From: Photobacterium sp. SKA34
Lineage (GTDB): Bacteria; Pseudomonadota; Gammaproteobacteria; Enterobacterales; Vibrionaceae
Direction: 5' to 3'
Length of the DNA: 64,000 nucleotides
Assembly: GCF_000153325.1 (NCBI RefSeq)
Contig: NZ_CH724145.1
Location: forward strand, 177,556-241,555
The notes beneath the pieces are model-generated. The model was not told the DNA's origin. It saw nothing but the letters and a program-made list of their open reading frames with translations, and searched no databases. Position 1 is the first letter of the stretch. Each line of letters begins with the position of its first letter. Of the stretch, positions 16,712 through 26,919 are shown piece after piece. A program made the position numbers and the translations under genes.

Positions 16712-17386
16712 ATGACAACTCCAGCGAATAGGCTTCAGCGCAAGCTGGGCTACCAATTTAATAATTGTGAGTTGATGACATTAGCACTGACACACCGCAG
16801 TGCTAATGGCACCCACAATGAGCGCTTAGAATTTTTAGGTGACTCTATTTTAAGTTTTGTTGTTGCTGATGACTTATATCACCGTTTTCCTTCAGTGGAT
16901 GAAGGTGATATGAGCCGAATGCGTGCAACACTAGTCCGTGGTAAAACATTGGCAGAGCTAGGTCGAGAATTCGAACTTGGTGACCATTTGTTATTAGGCC
17001 CTGGCGAGTTAAAGAGCGGTGGTTTCCGCCGCGATTCTATTCTTGCTGACTGTGTTGAAGCAATCATTGGCGCGATTTATCTAGATAGCGATGTTGAGCA
17101 AGTACGCCGTATCGTACTGGCTTGGTATAAAACTCGCCTTGATACGATTGAGCCAGGTATCAATCAAAAAGATCCAAAAACACGTCTGCAAGAGTGTTTA
17201 CAAGGTCGTCGTTTACCGCTACCTGCATATACTGTAACTAAGGTACAAGGTGAAGCTCATAATCAAGAGTTCACCGTACAATGTGACGTAACAGGCTTGG
17301 ATAAGCCTGTAATTGGCAAAGGCGGCAGTCGGCGCAAGGCAGAGCAGGCAGCAGCAGAACTTGCACTAAATCAGTTGGAATCATGA
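16712..17386 (+). CDS. rnc: ribonuclease III
   Basis: Endonuclease that cuts double-stranded RNA in rRNA and mRNA processing. The nuclease signature [15 protein letters not shown] is at about residues 36-50, with metal-binding acidic residues; the C-terminal double-stranded-RNA-binding domain (about 152-224, [20 protein letters not shown], then [20 protein letters not shown]) is intact. The frame is open further upstream into lepB, but the ATG at 16712 gives the standard 224-residue protein. Overlaps era by 4 bases (ATGA). Confidence 0.97.
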   Translation: MTTPANRLQRKLGYQFNNCELMTLALTHRSANGTHNERLEFLGDSILSFVVADDLYHRFPSVDEGDMSRMRATLVRGKTLAELGREFELGDHLLLGPGELKSGGFRRDSILADCVEAIIGAIYLDSDVEQVRRIVLAWYKTRLDTIEPGINQKDPKTRLQECLQGRRLPLPAYTVTKVQGEAHNQEFTVQCDVTGLDKPVIGKGGSRRKAEQAAAELALNQLES

Positions 17387-18288
17387 CAGATAAACAACAT
17401 TGTGGCTTTATAGCCATTGTTGGTCGACCGAATGTCGGTAAATCAACCTTGCTAAACCGTTTAGTGGGACAGAAGTTATCTATAACTTCTCGTAAACCAC
17501 AAACCACTCGCCACCGTATTATGGGTGTAGATACACGTGACGGCTATCAAGCTGTGTATGTTGATACTCCAGGATTGCACATTGAAGAGAAACGTACAAT
17601 TAACCGTTTAATGAACCGAGCTGCAAGCAGTTCATTAACCGATGTTGAATTAGTGTTGTTTTTAGTTGATGGCACCATGTGGACGGCTGACGATGAGATG
17701 GTATTAAACAAGCTGGCGAAGAGCCAGTTACCAACTGTATTGTTAGTAAATAAAGTTGATAACGTAAAAGATAAGCATGAACTATTCCCTCACTTGCAAG
17801 AGCTTGCAAGTAAGATGGAATTTGTTGATGTAATTCCGGTATCAGCAAAGCATGGTACAAACATTGATGCGGTAGAGAAAATCGTACGTCAGCACTTACC
17901 TGAGTGTGAGTACTACTTCCCTGAAGAATACGTAACTGATCGTTCTCAACGCTTTATGGCCTCTGAAATTATCCGTGAAAAGCTGATGCGTTTTACGGGT
18001 GATGAATTACCATACGCTGTAACGGTTGAAATCGAGCGATTCGATTACAACCCTGAAACAGATGGTTTCGATATCAATGGTTTGATTCTGGTTGAACGTA
18101 AAGGCCAGAAGAAAATGGTGATTGGTAAAGGTGGCGATAAAATCAAAGTGATAGGGCGCGAAGCGCGTTTAGACATGGAAGACTTGTTTGAACGTAAAGT
18201 TTACCTTGAACTTTGGGTTAAAGTGAAATCAGGTTGGGCAGATGACGAACGCGCACTGCGGAGCCTTGGTTACATCGACGACTTATAA
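17383..18288 (+). CDS. era: GTPase Era
   Basis: Essential GTPase that binds the 3' end of 16S rRNA during 30S assembly. Motifs: GRPNVGKST (G1), DTPG (G3), NKVD (G4), and a C-terminal KH RNA-binding domain with [17 protein letters not shown]. 301 residues, as expected. The start overlaps the rnc stop, a conserved coupling, and recO follows after 8 bases. Confidence 0.98.
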   Translation: MTDKQHCGFIAIVGRPNVGKSTLLNRLVGQKLSITSRKPQTTRHRIMGVDTRDGYQAVYVDTPGLHIEEKRTINRLMNRAASSSLTDVELVLFLVDGTMWTADDEMVLNKLAKSQLPTVLLVNKVDNVKDKHELFPHLQELASKMEFVDVIPVSAKHGTNIDAVEKIVRQHLPECEYYFPEEYVTDRSQRFMASEIIREKLMRFTGDELPYAVTVEIERFDYNPETDGFDINGLILVERKGQKKMVIGKGGDKIKVIGREARLDMEDLFERKVYLELWVKVKSGWADDERALRSLGYIDDL

Positions 18289-18296
18289 GGGTAGTA

Positions 18297-19007
18297 ATGG
18301 AAGGGCTACAGCGTTGTTTTGTCCTTCATTCTCGTCCCTATAGTGAGACGAGCCTGATCCTTGACGTATTTAGCGAGGATCACGGCCGTCTTACTCTTCT
18401 CTCTAAAGGCGCTCGCCGTAAGCGCTCTAATCTAAAAGGCACACTCCAACCCTTTACTCCCTTATTTATGAAGTGGAGTGGCAAAGGTGCGATGCCTGTT
18501 CTTACTCATGCCGAGCCTATCAGTATTGGTTTACCCCTACGTAGCTATATTTTATATTCAGCAATGTATGTGAATGAAATACTGGTACGTGTATTGGGCA
18601 ACCATACCCCTTATCCTCAGCTGTTTCTGGATTATTTGAATGTGCTTAGAGAACTTGCACAAGCGGATAACCCAGAGCCTGCTTTGCGCCGCTTTGAGCT
18701 TTCGCTGCTACATCATCTAGGCTACGGGATTGATTTTCTGCATTGCGCTGGTAGTGGGTTAAGTGTTGAAGATAATATGACCTATAACTACCGTGAGCAG
18801 CAGGGCTTTATTGCTTCAATGAAAATTGGTTTATTAACCTTTCGCGGTAATGAATTAAAAGCCATTGCCGCTAGACGATTTGAAACCCCAGAGCAATTGC
18901 GTGCAGCAAAACGATTTACAAGGATGGCATTAAAACCGTATCTTGGTTCTAAGCCATTAAAAAGCCGGGAATTGTTTATCCCGCGAGGAAGGAGAATCGG
19001 AACATGA
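18297..19007 (+). CDS. recO: DNA repair protein RecO
   Basis: Part of the RecFOR pathway that loads RecA on SSB-coated gaps. 236 residues with the N-terminal OB fold ([20 protein letters not shown], then [11 protein letters not shown]) and a helical C-terminal region. The zinc-finger cysteines of some bacterial RecO proteins are absent, as in other gammaproteobacteria. Overlaps pdxJ by 4 bases. The order rnc-era-recO-pdxJ-acpS is strongly conserved. Confidence 0.96.
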   Translation: MEGLQRCFVLHSRPYSETSLILDVFSEDHGRLTLLSKGARRKRSNLKGTLQPFTPLFMKWSGKGAMPVLTHAEPISIGLPLRSYILYSAMYVNEILVRVLGNHTPYPQLFLDYLNVLRELAQADNPEPALRRFELSLLHHLGYGIDFLHCAGSGLSVEDNMTYNYREQQGFIASMKIGLLTFRGNELKAIAARRFETPEQLRAAKRFTRMALKPYLGSKPLKSRELFIPRGRRIGT

Positions 19008-19735
19008 ACAATATATTACTTGGCGTGAACATCGATCATATTGCGACATTACGTAATGCGCGTGGTACAAGTTACCCAGATCCAGTTCATGCTGCAGAAG
19101 TAGCTGAGCGAGCGGGCGCTGATGGCATCACTATTCATTTGCGTGAAGATCGTCGCCACATTAATGATCGTGATGTGCGTATTTTACGTGAGACGATCCA
19201 AACTCGAATGAATTTAGAAATGGCCGTCACTGATGAAATGGTGGCAATTGCGTTAGATGTTAAGCCAGAATATGTTTGCCTCGTACCAGAAAAGCGTGAA
19301 GAGTTAACCACTGAAGGTGGTTTAGATGTCTCGGGTCAACTAGAAAAAGTAAAAGCGGCAACGGAAAAGCTTACTGCTGCTGGGATCAAAGTGTCACTTT
19401 TCATTGATGCTGATCGCGCGCAAATTGATGCTGCTCATGCTTGTGGCGCACCGTTTATTGAACTTCATACTGGGCAATATGCAGAAGCAAAAACCGAAGA
19501 AGCACAATTGGATGAGCTGAAGAAGGTTGCTGCAGGTGCAAGCTACGCCCATAATTTAGGCATTAAAGTAAATGCAGGGCATGGTTTAACTTATCACAAT
19601 GTTAAGCTTATAGCGGCATTACCAGAGCTCTATGAACTCAACATTGGTCATTCTATTATGGGTCGAGCAATGTTTGATGGATTAGAAAAGTCAGTTGCAG
19701 ATATGCGTTTGTTAATGCAGGAAGCGCGTGGTTAA
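19004..19735 (+). CDS. pdxJ: pyridoxine 5'-phosphate synthase
   Basis: Condenses 1-deoxy-D-xylulose 5-phosphate with 3-amino-2-oxopropyl phosphate to make pyridoxine 5'-phosphate, the last ring-closing step of vitamin B6 synthesis. 243 residues forming a TIM barrel; recognised by [13 protein letters not shown] at the N-terminus, [14 protein letters not shown], and the C-terminal phosphate-binding [17 protein letters not shown]. Overlaps recO (ATGA) and acpS (TAATG). Confidence 0.98.
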   Translation: MNNILLGVNIDHIATLRNARGTSYPDPVHAAEVAERAGADGITIHLREDRRHINDRDVRILRETIQTRMNLEMAVTDEMVAIALDVKPEYVCLVPEKREELTTEGGLDVSGQLEKVKAATEKLTAAGIKVSLFIDADRAQIDAAHACGAPFIELHTGQYAEAKTEEAQLDELKKVAAGASYAHNLGIKVNAGHGLTYHNVKLIAALPELYELNIGHSIMGRAMFDGLEKSVADMRLLMQEARG

Positions 19736-20115
19736 TGGCGATTGTTGGTTTAGGGACTGATATTGCTGAAATTGAGCGAGTCGAAAAGGTCTTTGCTCGA
19801 TCGGGCGATGCGTTTGCCCAGAAAATACTGTCTAGCTTTGAGCTTGAACAGTTTCAGCAATTAAAGCAAAAAGGGCGCTTTTTAGCAAAACGTTTTGCGG
19901 TTAAAGAAGCAGCATCAAAAGCACTCGGTACCGGTATTGCGTGTGGCGTCTCTTTCCATGATTTTACTGTTAAAAATGATGAGCGTGGTAAGCCACTACT
20001 TAGCTTATCAGGCAAAGCGAATGAACTAGCGCAAGCAATGGGAGTGAATCATGTTCACCTTACCATTGCTGATGAGCGTCATTATGCGGTTGCAACTGTC
20101 ATTTTAGAACGTTAA
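19735..20115 (+). CDS. acpS: holo-[acyl-carrier-protein] synthase
   Basis: Transfers 4'-phosphopantetheine from coenzyme A to ACP. 126 residues; the metal-binding N-terminal motif [14 protein letters not shown] and the [16 protein letters not shown] core are typical, as is the trimer-forming fold length. Its start overlaps the pdxJ stop by one base. Last gene of the rnc-acpS run, followed by a strong terminator. Confidence 0.97.
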   Translation: MAIVGLGTDIAEIERVEKVFARSGDAFAQKILSSFELEQFQQLKQKGRFLAKRFAVKEAASKALGTGIACGVSFHDFTVKNDERGKPLLSLSGKANELAQAMGVNHVHLTIADERHYAVATVILER

Positions 20116-20144
20116 ATCGATTTTAGCTTTTCGCGTTAATAAAT

Positions 20145-20177
20145 AAAAAACGGTAGATAATATATCTACCGTTTTTT
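20145..20177. terminator. bidirectional terminator between acpS and barA
   Basis: Perfect 15-bp arms, AAAAAACGGTAGATA (20145-20159) and TATCTACCGTTTTTT (20163-20177), with a 3-base loop. A-run and T-run ends make it active in both directions between convergent genes. Confidence 0.95.
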
Positions 20178-20186
20178 GATCGTTAG

Positions 20187-20215
20187 CTAACCTGTTTAAA
20201 GCGAAAACAGGTTAG
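20187..20215. repeat. second hairpin overlapping the barA stop codon
   Basis: CTAACCTGTTT (20187-20197) and AAACAGGTTAG (20205-20215) are perfect 11-bp arms. The right arm covers the barA stop codon (20212-20214). No T-run follows, so it is not an intrinsic terminator by itself; it might protect the barA mRNA end or slow termination. Confidence 0.55.
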
Positions 20216-23001
20216 TTTCGATAGCCTTTAGACGTTTTGACGATGTTATCCATTTCATCAATCAGCTCTAATAGCTCTGGTTCAATATCGGACAGAGTTG
20301 CATTAGCTTTAAGTGCAGTTTCAATTTCCAAACATAAATTCTTCAGACGGGGAACTCCGCTGTAAGCGCAGCTACCGTGTAATTTATGAATAGGTGACCA
20401 GAGCTCAACATCTTTACCATCTAATGCTTCATTTACCAGCATTTCTACCTCAGGCATGAAATCAAGTAACATTTGTAGCATGTCATGGGCTAAATCAACT
20501 TTTCCCGCCGCTTGTTTTAGCGCTAAATCCCAATCAAAACTAACGTTGTTATTTTTTTTCACAGGAGCGAGATCATTTACTTGTCCTTCAAGCGTAACAA
20601 GCGCTCTACTTACAGATGATGGTGTTGCTTGTGGCGTTGTTGGTGCAATCCATTTTGCTAAAATTTGCTGCAGAATATGCTCTTCAATCGGTTTGGTGAG
20701 GTAATCATCCATGCCTGCATTAATTAAACGCTCACGCTCTCCCGCCATGGCGTGTGCAGTAACTGCAATCACTGGCGTGTTATGGTTCAGCGCTGTGTCA
20801 TGGATTTTCTGGCAGGCTGTCACACCATCCATTTCAGGCATTTGAATATCCATAAAGATCAAATCAAAGGCTTTGTTCTTAGCATACTCGACGGCTTTTT
20901 TACCGCCGGTTGCGGTAATGACCGTTTCTACTCGCTCACCTAGTAGAGCTGAAATTAGCTTTAAGTTAGCTGGGTTATCATCTACTGCCATCACGGTAAG
21001 AGGTTGCAGTTTTTCAACAACAGTCGGTAATAGTGGTACTTCTAATTCGCTAAGTGGCTCGTCATCATTGTCACATAACGCTTCAAGCAGTTTACGTTGT
21101 GCAAGCGGTTTACCTAAGCAGGCATAAACACCGGTTTGAGTGAGTTTTTCTGATAACGCAAGTTCTGTTGTTGGTAAGCAAACTAACACCTTATCCGCCG
21201 TTTGTTCGGCTTTAAATACATCATTGAGTATTACTGGCAGTGGTGGCTGCTCACCCGGCGATAAACATAATAGAGCAAAGTCATGGTGATCAATATCATC
21301 AGGCATGCTTGCGCGATATGTAACATGTATCCCTGCGAGCATTAAACGTTGTTGAATAACAGAGGCCGCTTGCATATTGGCTTCAACCAATAGTAAAGAC
21401 TTACCTTGTAGTGCTGTTGTATTAATTGGTTGTGATACGGGGAGATCCGTCTTGTTCATTTGAATAGTGAACCAGAAGGTTGAACCTTGGTGTAAGCGGC
21501 TGGTTAAACTGACTTCGCCTCCCATTTGGCTCACCAGTTTCTGAGTGATCACAAGGCCTAACCCTGTACCGCCATAACGGCGAGAAATACTGGCGTCGGC
21601 TTGGCTAAATGCTTGGAATAATTGTGCTTGTTGACGCTCTGAAATACCAATACCGGTATCACGGACCATAAATTGTAGGGCGATATTATTATCTACATCG
21701 GATTTTAACTCGACAGAGACATCAATATTGCCATGTTCGGTAAACTTAACCGCATTACCAATTAAGTTAGTGACCACTTGCTGAATACGTAATGGATCAC
21801 CAATTAAGCCTGCAGGAATACGATCGTCAATCTTAAGTGTCAGCTCTAGGCCTTTTTCGTGGGCACTTGGCGCAAGTAAGCGCATGACTTCATCGAGCGA
21901 GTCCGTAAAGTCGAAAGGAATGTTTTCTAGTAACAGTTTACCTGCTTCGAGCTTCGAGAAATCGAGAATGTCATTGATGATGGTCAGCAGGTTATTGGCT
22001 GAATTCTCAATTGTTAATAGGTAATCTTTCTGGCTAGTATTCAGTTTTGTTTTGAGCATTTGTCGGGTAAAGCCAATTACCCCGTTTAGCGGCGTACGTA
22101 GTTCATGAGACATATTGGCTAAAAACTCTGATTTCACCCGTGCTGCTTCCTGCGCACGCTTTTTCGCAATATCTAATTCAACGTTCTGAATTTCTAGCTG
22201 TTCTAACGTTTCACGTAGATCGGATGTTGCCTGATCAATACTTTGTTGCATTTCAATGTGGTATTCCGACAACGAAATTGCCATGGCGTTAATACCGTTT
22301 TTCAGGGTATCTAATTCGCCCAACAATCGACCTTCAATTCGAATATCAAGGTGGCCACGACGGATCCTATCTACCACACTGATCATATGAGAAATCGGTT
22401 GTGTCACATCTTGCATTAAGCGATATGCAAACAATGATGATAGGGTTAAGCCCAGTAATAACACCATTAAGGCGGTAAATACTTCTTGGTATTGTTGTAG
22501 ACGAAGCGTGCTGAGATCGAGCTCGATAGCGATATAACCGAGGGCTTTACCACGAACATCGCTACCAACATTGGTACCAAATTGACCTTCGGTAAGAATT
22601 GGCGCGCGTAATATTAAGGTGTTATCGGTTAACTGAGTATCCAGTAGCCGAGGAATAGGTTTGCCTTCAGGGTACATGAAGGAATCAAAATTACGGTGGA
22701 AGTTAGATGTGGCAAAAATATGGTTATGATTATCAAATACTGCAATGCTGCGGATGATGTCGGAATGTTTTCTATGGGTATAACCAATCAACCGACGAAT
22801 TGCTTCTCGGTTTTTTTCTGTCATGCCGTATTCAGCTGAAATCGCTAAAGGTTCGATGATACTCGCACCTGTAGAAATCAGCTGATGTTCCAGATCCTGA
22901 TAACGGCTCATGGTGAAAAAAGCGCTTAATAATAAGCCGATTATAAGTGTAGGTGCTAATGTCAGAGTAAATACTCTGGCACGAAGTCCATATCTGGTCA
23001 T
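20212..23001 (-). CDS. barA: hybrid sensor histidine kinase BarA
   Basis: Membrane sensor that drives UvrY/GacA and thereby the CsrB-type RNAs opposing CsrA. Domain order in 929 residues: TM1 (about 10-30), periplasmic domain, TM2 (about 174-194), HAMP, coiled coil, histidine kinase with His299 (FLANMSHELRTPLNG), ATPase domain with GGTGLGLVI near 478-486, a degenerate receiver (about 535-640, no phosphorylatable Asp motif seen), a true receiver with Asp718 (LIFMDIQMPEMDG), and an Hpt domain with His875 (IHKLHGSCAY). Divergent from rlmD, as in E. coli. Notably csrA is in the same window. Confidence 0.96.
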   Translation of the reverse strand: MTRYGLRARVFTLTLAPTLIIGLLLSAFFTMSRYQDLEHQLISTGASIIEPLAISAEYGMTEKNREAIRRLIGYTHRKHSDIIRSIAVFDNHNHIFATSNFHRNFDSFMYPEGKPIPRLLDTQLTDNTLILRAPILTEGQFGTNVGSDVRGKALGYIAIELDLSTLRLQQYQEVFTALMVLLLGLTLSSLFAYRLMQDVTQPISHMISVVDRIRRGHLDIRIEGRLLGELDTLKNGINAMAISLSEYHIEMQQSIDQATSDLRETLEQLEIQNVELDIAKKRAQEAARVKSEFLANMSHELRTPLNGVIGFTRQMLKTKLNTSQKDYLLTIENSANNLLTIINDILDFSKLEAGKLLLENIPFDFTDSLDEVMRLLAPSAHEKGLELTLKIDDRIPAGLIGDPLRIQQVVTNLIGNAVKFTEHGNIDVSVELKSDVDNNIALQFMVRDTGIGISERQQAQLFQAFSQADASISRRYGGTGLGLVITQKLVSQMGGEVSLTSRLHQGSTFWFTIQMNKTDLPVSQPINTTALQGKSLLLVEANMQAASVIQQRLMLAGIHVTYRASMPDDIDHHDFALLCLSPGEQPPLPVILNDVFKAEQTADKVLVCLPTTELALSEKLTQTGVYACLGKPLAQRKLLEALCDNDDEPLSELEVPLLPTVVEKLQPLTVMAVDDNPANLKLISALLGERVETVITATGGKKAVEYAKNKAFDLIFMDIQMPEMDGVTACQKIHDTALNHNTPVIAVTAHAMAGERERLINAGMDDYLTKPIEEHILQQILAKWIAPTTPQATPSSVSRALVTLEGQVNDLAPVKKNNNVSFDWDLALKQAAGKVDLAHDMLQMLLDFMPEVEMLVNEALDGKDVELWSPIHKLHGSCAYSGVPRLKNLCLEIETALKANATLSDIEPELLELIDEMDNIVKTSKGYRN

Positions 23002-23121
23002 GGTTCTCTTAATTACAAGCAGACAAATCTGTGGGAGAATTAGCTCCCATCAGTAGCACTAGATTAAATAAATCAGTGCTGTTCGACAAATACTCAATGC
23101 CTGAACAGTGAGCAAAATTTT

Positions 23122-24444
23122 ATGGCACGCTTTTTTAAGCCTCAAAAACGTAAAACCGATACCAAGCATAAAGAAATTACTATCAGCCGTTTAGATCATA
23201 TCGGCGCTGGCATCGGCCATTTGAACAATAAACCTGTTTTCATTGATGGTGCATTACCCGATGAAACCGTTGTTGTGCAATTGACGGAAGACAAAAAAAA
23301 CTATGCCCGAGCTCGCGTGATCAAACGTTTAAAAGACAGTGCTGCGCGTATTAAACCTCATTGTCCAATCTATGACCAGTGTGGCGGTTGTAACTTGCAA
23401 CATTTATCCCACCAAGGTCAAGTTATTGCCAAACAACAGGCGCTAAGTGAATTGATGGCGAAATTTGCGATCACAGAAAAAGACGATGTAACACAAGTTG
23501 AGCCTATTGTTGGGCAAAGTGAACATTATCGTCGCTGTGCACGCTTGAGTGTTCGTATGTTACCTAATGGCAAAATGGTATTTGGTTTTCGTAAAAAACA
23601 GAGTAAAGACATTGTTGATGTGAATGCTTGTCCTGTTCTAGCGACCACACTTAATGATTTGTTACCGCCATTACGTGAACTGTTAAGCAATCTTAAAGGA
23701 CGTAAGCATGTCGGCCATATAGAATTGGTTAATGCAGATAACGGTCGCGTCTTGTTAATTCGTCATTTGCAGCCATTTAATGACAACGATCTTGCAGCGA
23801 TTAAAGCTTTCGCTACTGAACATGCATTGATGCTATTTTTAGCGCCGTCGTCAGATGAGCTTGACCATGTGTTAGGTGAGCAACCGTACTACGATATTGA
23901 CGATGTCAGGCTAACTTTCTCACCAAAAGATTTCATTCAGGTTAATCGAGACGTTAACGTTAAAATGGTTGAGCAAGCGATCAATTGGCTTGATATTCAG
24001 CCGCAGGATAGGGTATTAGATTTATTCTGTGGGCTAGGCAATTTCAGCCTTCCGCTGGCAAGACGAGCGAAAGCGGTAGTCGGTGTAGAAGGTGTTGATG
24101 AAATGGTAGCGCGAGCGACTACTAATGCGGCAGCGAATGGTCTAGGTAACGCAACATTTTATCAAGCAAATTTGGATGAAGATGCAACGAAACTAGTGTG
24201 GGCGCAAGAGCAATTTGATAAGATTTTATTAGACCCAGCACGAGCTGGGGCGGCTGGCGTGATGCAACATATTGTAAATTTAGCGCCAAGCAAAGTGGTC
24301 TATGTATCATGTAATCCAGCAACATTGGCTCGTGACAGTCAAATGTTGTTGCAGCAAGGGTATAAGTTGGCACGTCTTGGTATGATGGATATGTTCCCTC
24401 ATACAGGGCATTTAGAATCAATGGCGTTGTTTGTTAAAAGCTAA
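23122..24444 (+). CDS. rlmD: 23S rRNA (uracil-1939-C5)-methyltransferase
   Basis: SAM-dependent RNA methyltransferase (formerly RumA). N-terminal TRAM domain (about 12-70), then the [4Fe-4S] cysteines 81, 87, 90 (CPIYDQCGGCNLQHL) and 170, and a Rossmann methyltransferase domain with DLFCGLGNFSLPLA and the catalytic cysteine in YVSCNPATLARD. 440 residues. Located upstream of relA with 69 bp between, as in E. coli. Confidence 0.97.
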   Translation: MARFFKPQKRKTDTKHKEITISRLDHIGAGIGHLNNKPVFIDGALPDETVVVQLTEDKKNYARARVIKRLKDSAARIKPHCPIYDQCGGCNLQHLSHQGQVIAKQQALSELMAKFAITEKDDVTQVEPIVGQSEHYRRCARLSVRMLPNGKMVFGFRKKQSKDIVDVNACPVLATTLNDLLPPLRELLSNLKGRKHVGHIELVNADNGRVLLIRHLQPFNDNDLAAIKAFATEHALMLFLAPSSDELDHVLGEQPYYDIDDVRLTFSPKDFIQVNRDVNVKMVEQAINWLDIQPQDRVLDLFCGLGNFSLPLARRAKAVVGVEGVDEMVARATTNAAANGLGNATFYQANLDEDATKLVWAQEQFDKILLDPARAGAAGVMQHIVNLAPSKVVYVSCNPATLARDSQMLLQQGYKLARLGMMDMFPHTGHLESMALFVKS

Positions 24445-24513
24445 TCACCATAAAAAAAATAGCAATGTGATGTAAGACAATCATCGGTATATCAGAGAAA
24501 ACAGGATAGAAAC

Positions 24514-26748
24514 ATGGTCGCAGTTCGCGGTGCGCATTTAAAGGAAAATACCACATTTGAGCTTGTCTCGTGGGTCGAGAGTTTACGTCAAGATGCTAAA
24601 GTATCGAGTCGGATAGAAGGAACATATCAGCGTTGTATTGAACTTGCCGCTGAACAAGAAAATGGTCCGTTACTGTTGTGGCGTGGTCGTGAGCTAGTTG
24701 AAATCCTTGTCACCTTGAGTATGGATGACGATACGTTAATTGCAGCCTTGTTATACCCATTAGTGGAAGGCGGTTGTTACAGCACTGACGCGTTAAAAGA
24801 AGAATATAGCGGGACGATTTTACATTTAGTTCAAGGTGTTGAACAAATGTGTGCAATTAGCCAGTTAAAATCAACGGCGGAAGAAGCCGCGCAAGCCGCG
24901 CAGGTGGATAATATTCGACGCATGTTACTGTCGATGGTTGATGATTTCCGTTGCGTGGTTATTAAATTGGCCGAACGTATCTGTAATTTACGTGAAGTGA
25001 AAGATCAGCCAGATGAAGTACGCCGAGCTGCAGCGCAAGAATGTGCCAACATTTATGCACCATTAGCAAATCGTCTCGGTATTGGTCAGCTTAAGTGGGA
25101 AATTGAAGATTACGCGTTCCGTTACCAACACCCAGAAACCTACAAACAAATAGCTAAGCAGTTATCTGAGCGTCGTATTGATCGTGAGGATTACATAACA
25201 CACTTTGTTGATGATTTATCCGACGCGATGAAAGCATCAAATATCCGTGCAGAAGTGCAAGGTCGACCTAAGCATATTTACAGCATTTGGCGCAAAATGC
25301 AGAAGAAAAGCTTAGAATTTGATGAGCTTTTTGATGTTCGAGCTGTGCGTATTGTTGCTGAAGAGCTGCAAGATTGCTATGCCGCACTGGGCGTTGTACA
25401 TACTAAATATCGTCACCTACCAAAAGAGTTTGATGATTACGTTGCCAACCCTAAACCCAACGGTTATCAGTCTATTCACACTGTAGTACTTGGCCCTGAA
25501 GGTAAAACGATTGAAATTCAGATCCGTACTAAGCAAATGCATGAAGAGTCTGAATTAGGGGTTGCTGCGCACTGGAAGTACAAGGAGGGGACGGCATCTG
25601 GTGGCGCGAAAACCGCTTACGATGAGAAAATTAACTGGCTACGTAAGTTATTAGCATGGCAAGAAGAAATGTCAGATTCTGGCGAAATGCTGGATGAGTT
25701 ACGTAGTCAGGTATTTGATGATCGCGTCTATGCTTTCACACCCAAAGGGGATGTGGTTGACTTGCCATCGAATGCGACACCGCTTGATTTTGCTTATCAT
25801 ATTCACTCTGAAGTGGGTCACCGTTGTATTGGGGCTAAAGTAGAGGGGCGTATTGTACCTTTCACTTATCATCTTCAAATGGGCGATCAAGTTGAGATCA
25901 TCACTCAAAAAGAGCCGAATCCGTCACGAGATTGGTTAAATCCGAATTTAGGCTTTGTGACATCAAGCCGTGCTAGGGCCAAAGTTCATGCGTGGTTTCG
26001 TAAGCAAGATCGTGATAAGAATATTATTGCGGGTAAAGAGATCTTAGAAGCAGAGCTCGTAAAAATTCATGCGACATTAAAAGATGCGCAATACTATGCG
26101 GCAAAACGTTTTAATGTGAAATCGCCTGAAGAGCTATATGCAGGGATTGGTAGTGGTGATTTACGTATTAATCAGGTGATTAACCATATTAATGCGCTAG
26201 TGAATAAACCCACTGCTGAAGAAGAAGATCAGCAGCTTTTAGAAAAGCTATCAGAGGCAAGCAATAAGCAAGCAACAAACCATAAAAAACCGCAACGTGA
26301 TGCTGTTGTTGTTGAAGGTGTTGATAATCTGATGACTCACCTTGCTCGTTGTTGTCAACCTATTCCTGGCGATGACATTCAAGGTTTTGTCACACAAGGC
26401 CGTGGTATTTCTGTTCACCGTATGGATTGTGAGCAGCTTGAAGAGCTTCGTCATCATGCGCCAGAGCGTATTATTGATACGGTTTGGGGCGGTGGTTTTG
26501 TCGGTAACTATACAATTACCGTGCGTGTGACGGCTTCTGAACGCAATGGCTTATTGAAAGAATTAACCAATACTTTAATGAATGAAAAAGTGAAAGTAGC
26601 GGGAATGAAAAGCCGAGTCGATTATAAAAAGCAAATGTCTATCATGGACTTTGAGCTTGAATTAACTGATTTAGAAGTGTTAGGTCGTGTACTAAAACGC
26701 ATTGAACAAGTTAAAGATGTCGCTGAGGCTAAACGTTTATACGGCTAA
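24514..26748 (+). CDS. relA: GTP pyrophosphokinase RelA (ppGpp synthetase I)
   Basis: Ribosome-bound enzyme that makes (p)ppGpp during amino-acid starvation. 744 residues. The N-terminal hydrolase domain is degenerate: where SpoT has an HD pair, this has ALLYPLVEGG, so it should only synthesise. The synthetase domain shows GRPKHIYSIWRKMQKK and GYQSIHTVV; then TGS (VYAFTPKGDVVDLPSNATPL), a helical region, the zinc-finger-type CCQPIPGDDIQGF with HRMDC, and a C-terminal ACT/RRM domain. Followed by a hairpin and the small-gene insert, instead of directly by mazG. Confidence 0.98.
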   Translation: MVAVRGAHLKENTTFELVSWVESLRQDAKVSSRIEGTYQRCIELAAEQENGPLLLWRGRELVEILVTLSMDDDTLIAALLYPLVEGGCYSTDALKEEYSGTILHLVQGVEQMCAISQLKSTAEEAAQAAQVDNIRRMLLSMVDDFRCVVIKLAERICNLREVKDQPDEVRRAAAQECANIYAPLANRLGIGQLKWEIEDYAFRYQHPETYKQIAKQLSERRIDREDYITHFVDDLSDAMKASNIRAEVQGRPKHIYSIWRKMQKKSLEFDELFDVRAVRIVAEELQDCYAALGVVHTKYRHLPKEFDDYVANPKPNGYQSIHTVVLGPEGKTIEIQIRTKQMHEESELGVAAHWKYKEGTASGGAKTAYDEKINWLRKLLAWQEEMSDSGEMLDELRSQVFDDRVYAFTPKGDVVDLPSNATPLDFAYHIHSEVGHRCIGAKVEGRIVPFTYHLQMGDQVEIITQKEPNPSRDWLNPNLGFVTSSRARAKVHAWFRKQDRDKNIIAGKEILEAELVKIHATLKDAQYYAAKRFNVKSPEELYAGIGSGDLRINQVINHINALVNKPTAEEEDQQLLEKLSEASNKQATNHKKPQRDAVVVEGVDNLMTHLARCCQPIPGDDIQGFVTQGRGISVHRMDCEQLEELRHHAPERIIDTVWGGGFVGNYTITVRVTASERNGLLKELTNTLMNEKVKVAGMKSRVDYKKQMSIMDFELELTDLEVLGRVLKRIEQVKDVAEAKRLYG

Positions 26749-26768
26749 TTAACCAGTAAATATAAAAA

Positions 26769-26797
26769 TTAAAGGGAGCATTATGCTTCCCTTTTTA
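26769..26797 (+). terminator. relA terminator
   Basis: AAAGGGAGCAT pairs with ATGCTTCCCTTT with one bulged T, and TTTTATTT follows. Confidence 0.82.
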
Positions 26798-26862
26798 TTT
26801 ATAAAATATAATGAGTAGTAGCAATTATTTATTTTTTTAATGATCTAAGACAAGACTTAATG

Positions 26863-26891
26863 TTGACTCATATATAATAGACCGATAGTAT
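26863..26891 (+). promoter_or_regulatory. sigma-70-type promoter of the small-gene insert
   Basis: TTGACT (26863-26868) and TAGTAT (26886-26891) are separated by 17 bp, 28 bp upstream of the first small gene. A TATAAT at 26873-26878 is an alternative -10 without a good -35. Confidence 0.6.
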
Positions 26892-26919
26892 TCTATTAAC
26901 TTAAAAATAAAGACTCAGT

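Noticed and set aside
24122-24421. A 99-codon minus-strand frame inside rlmD
   Set aside because: It runs against a complete gene with all its motifs; no independent signals for translation.
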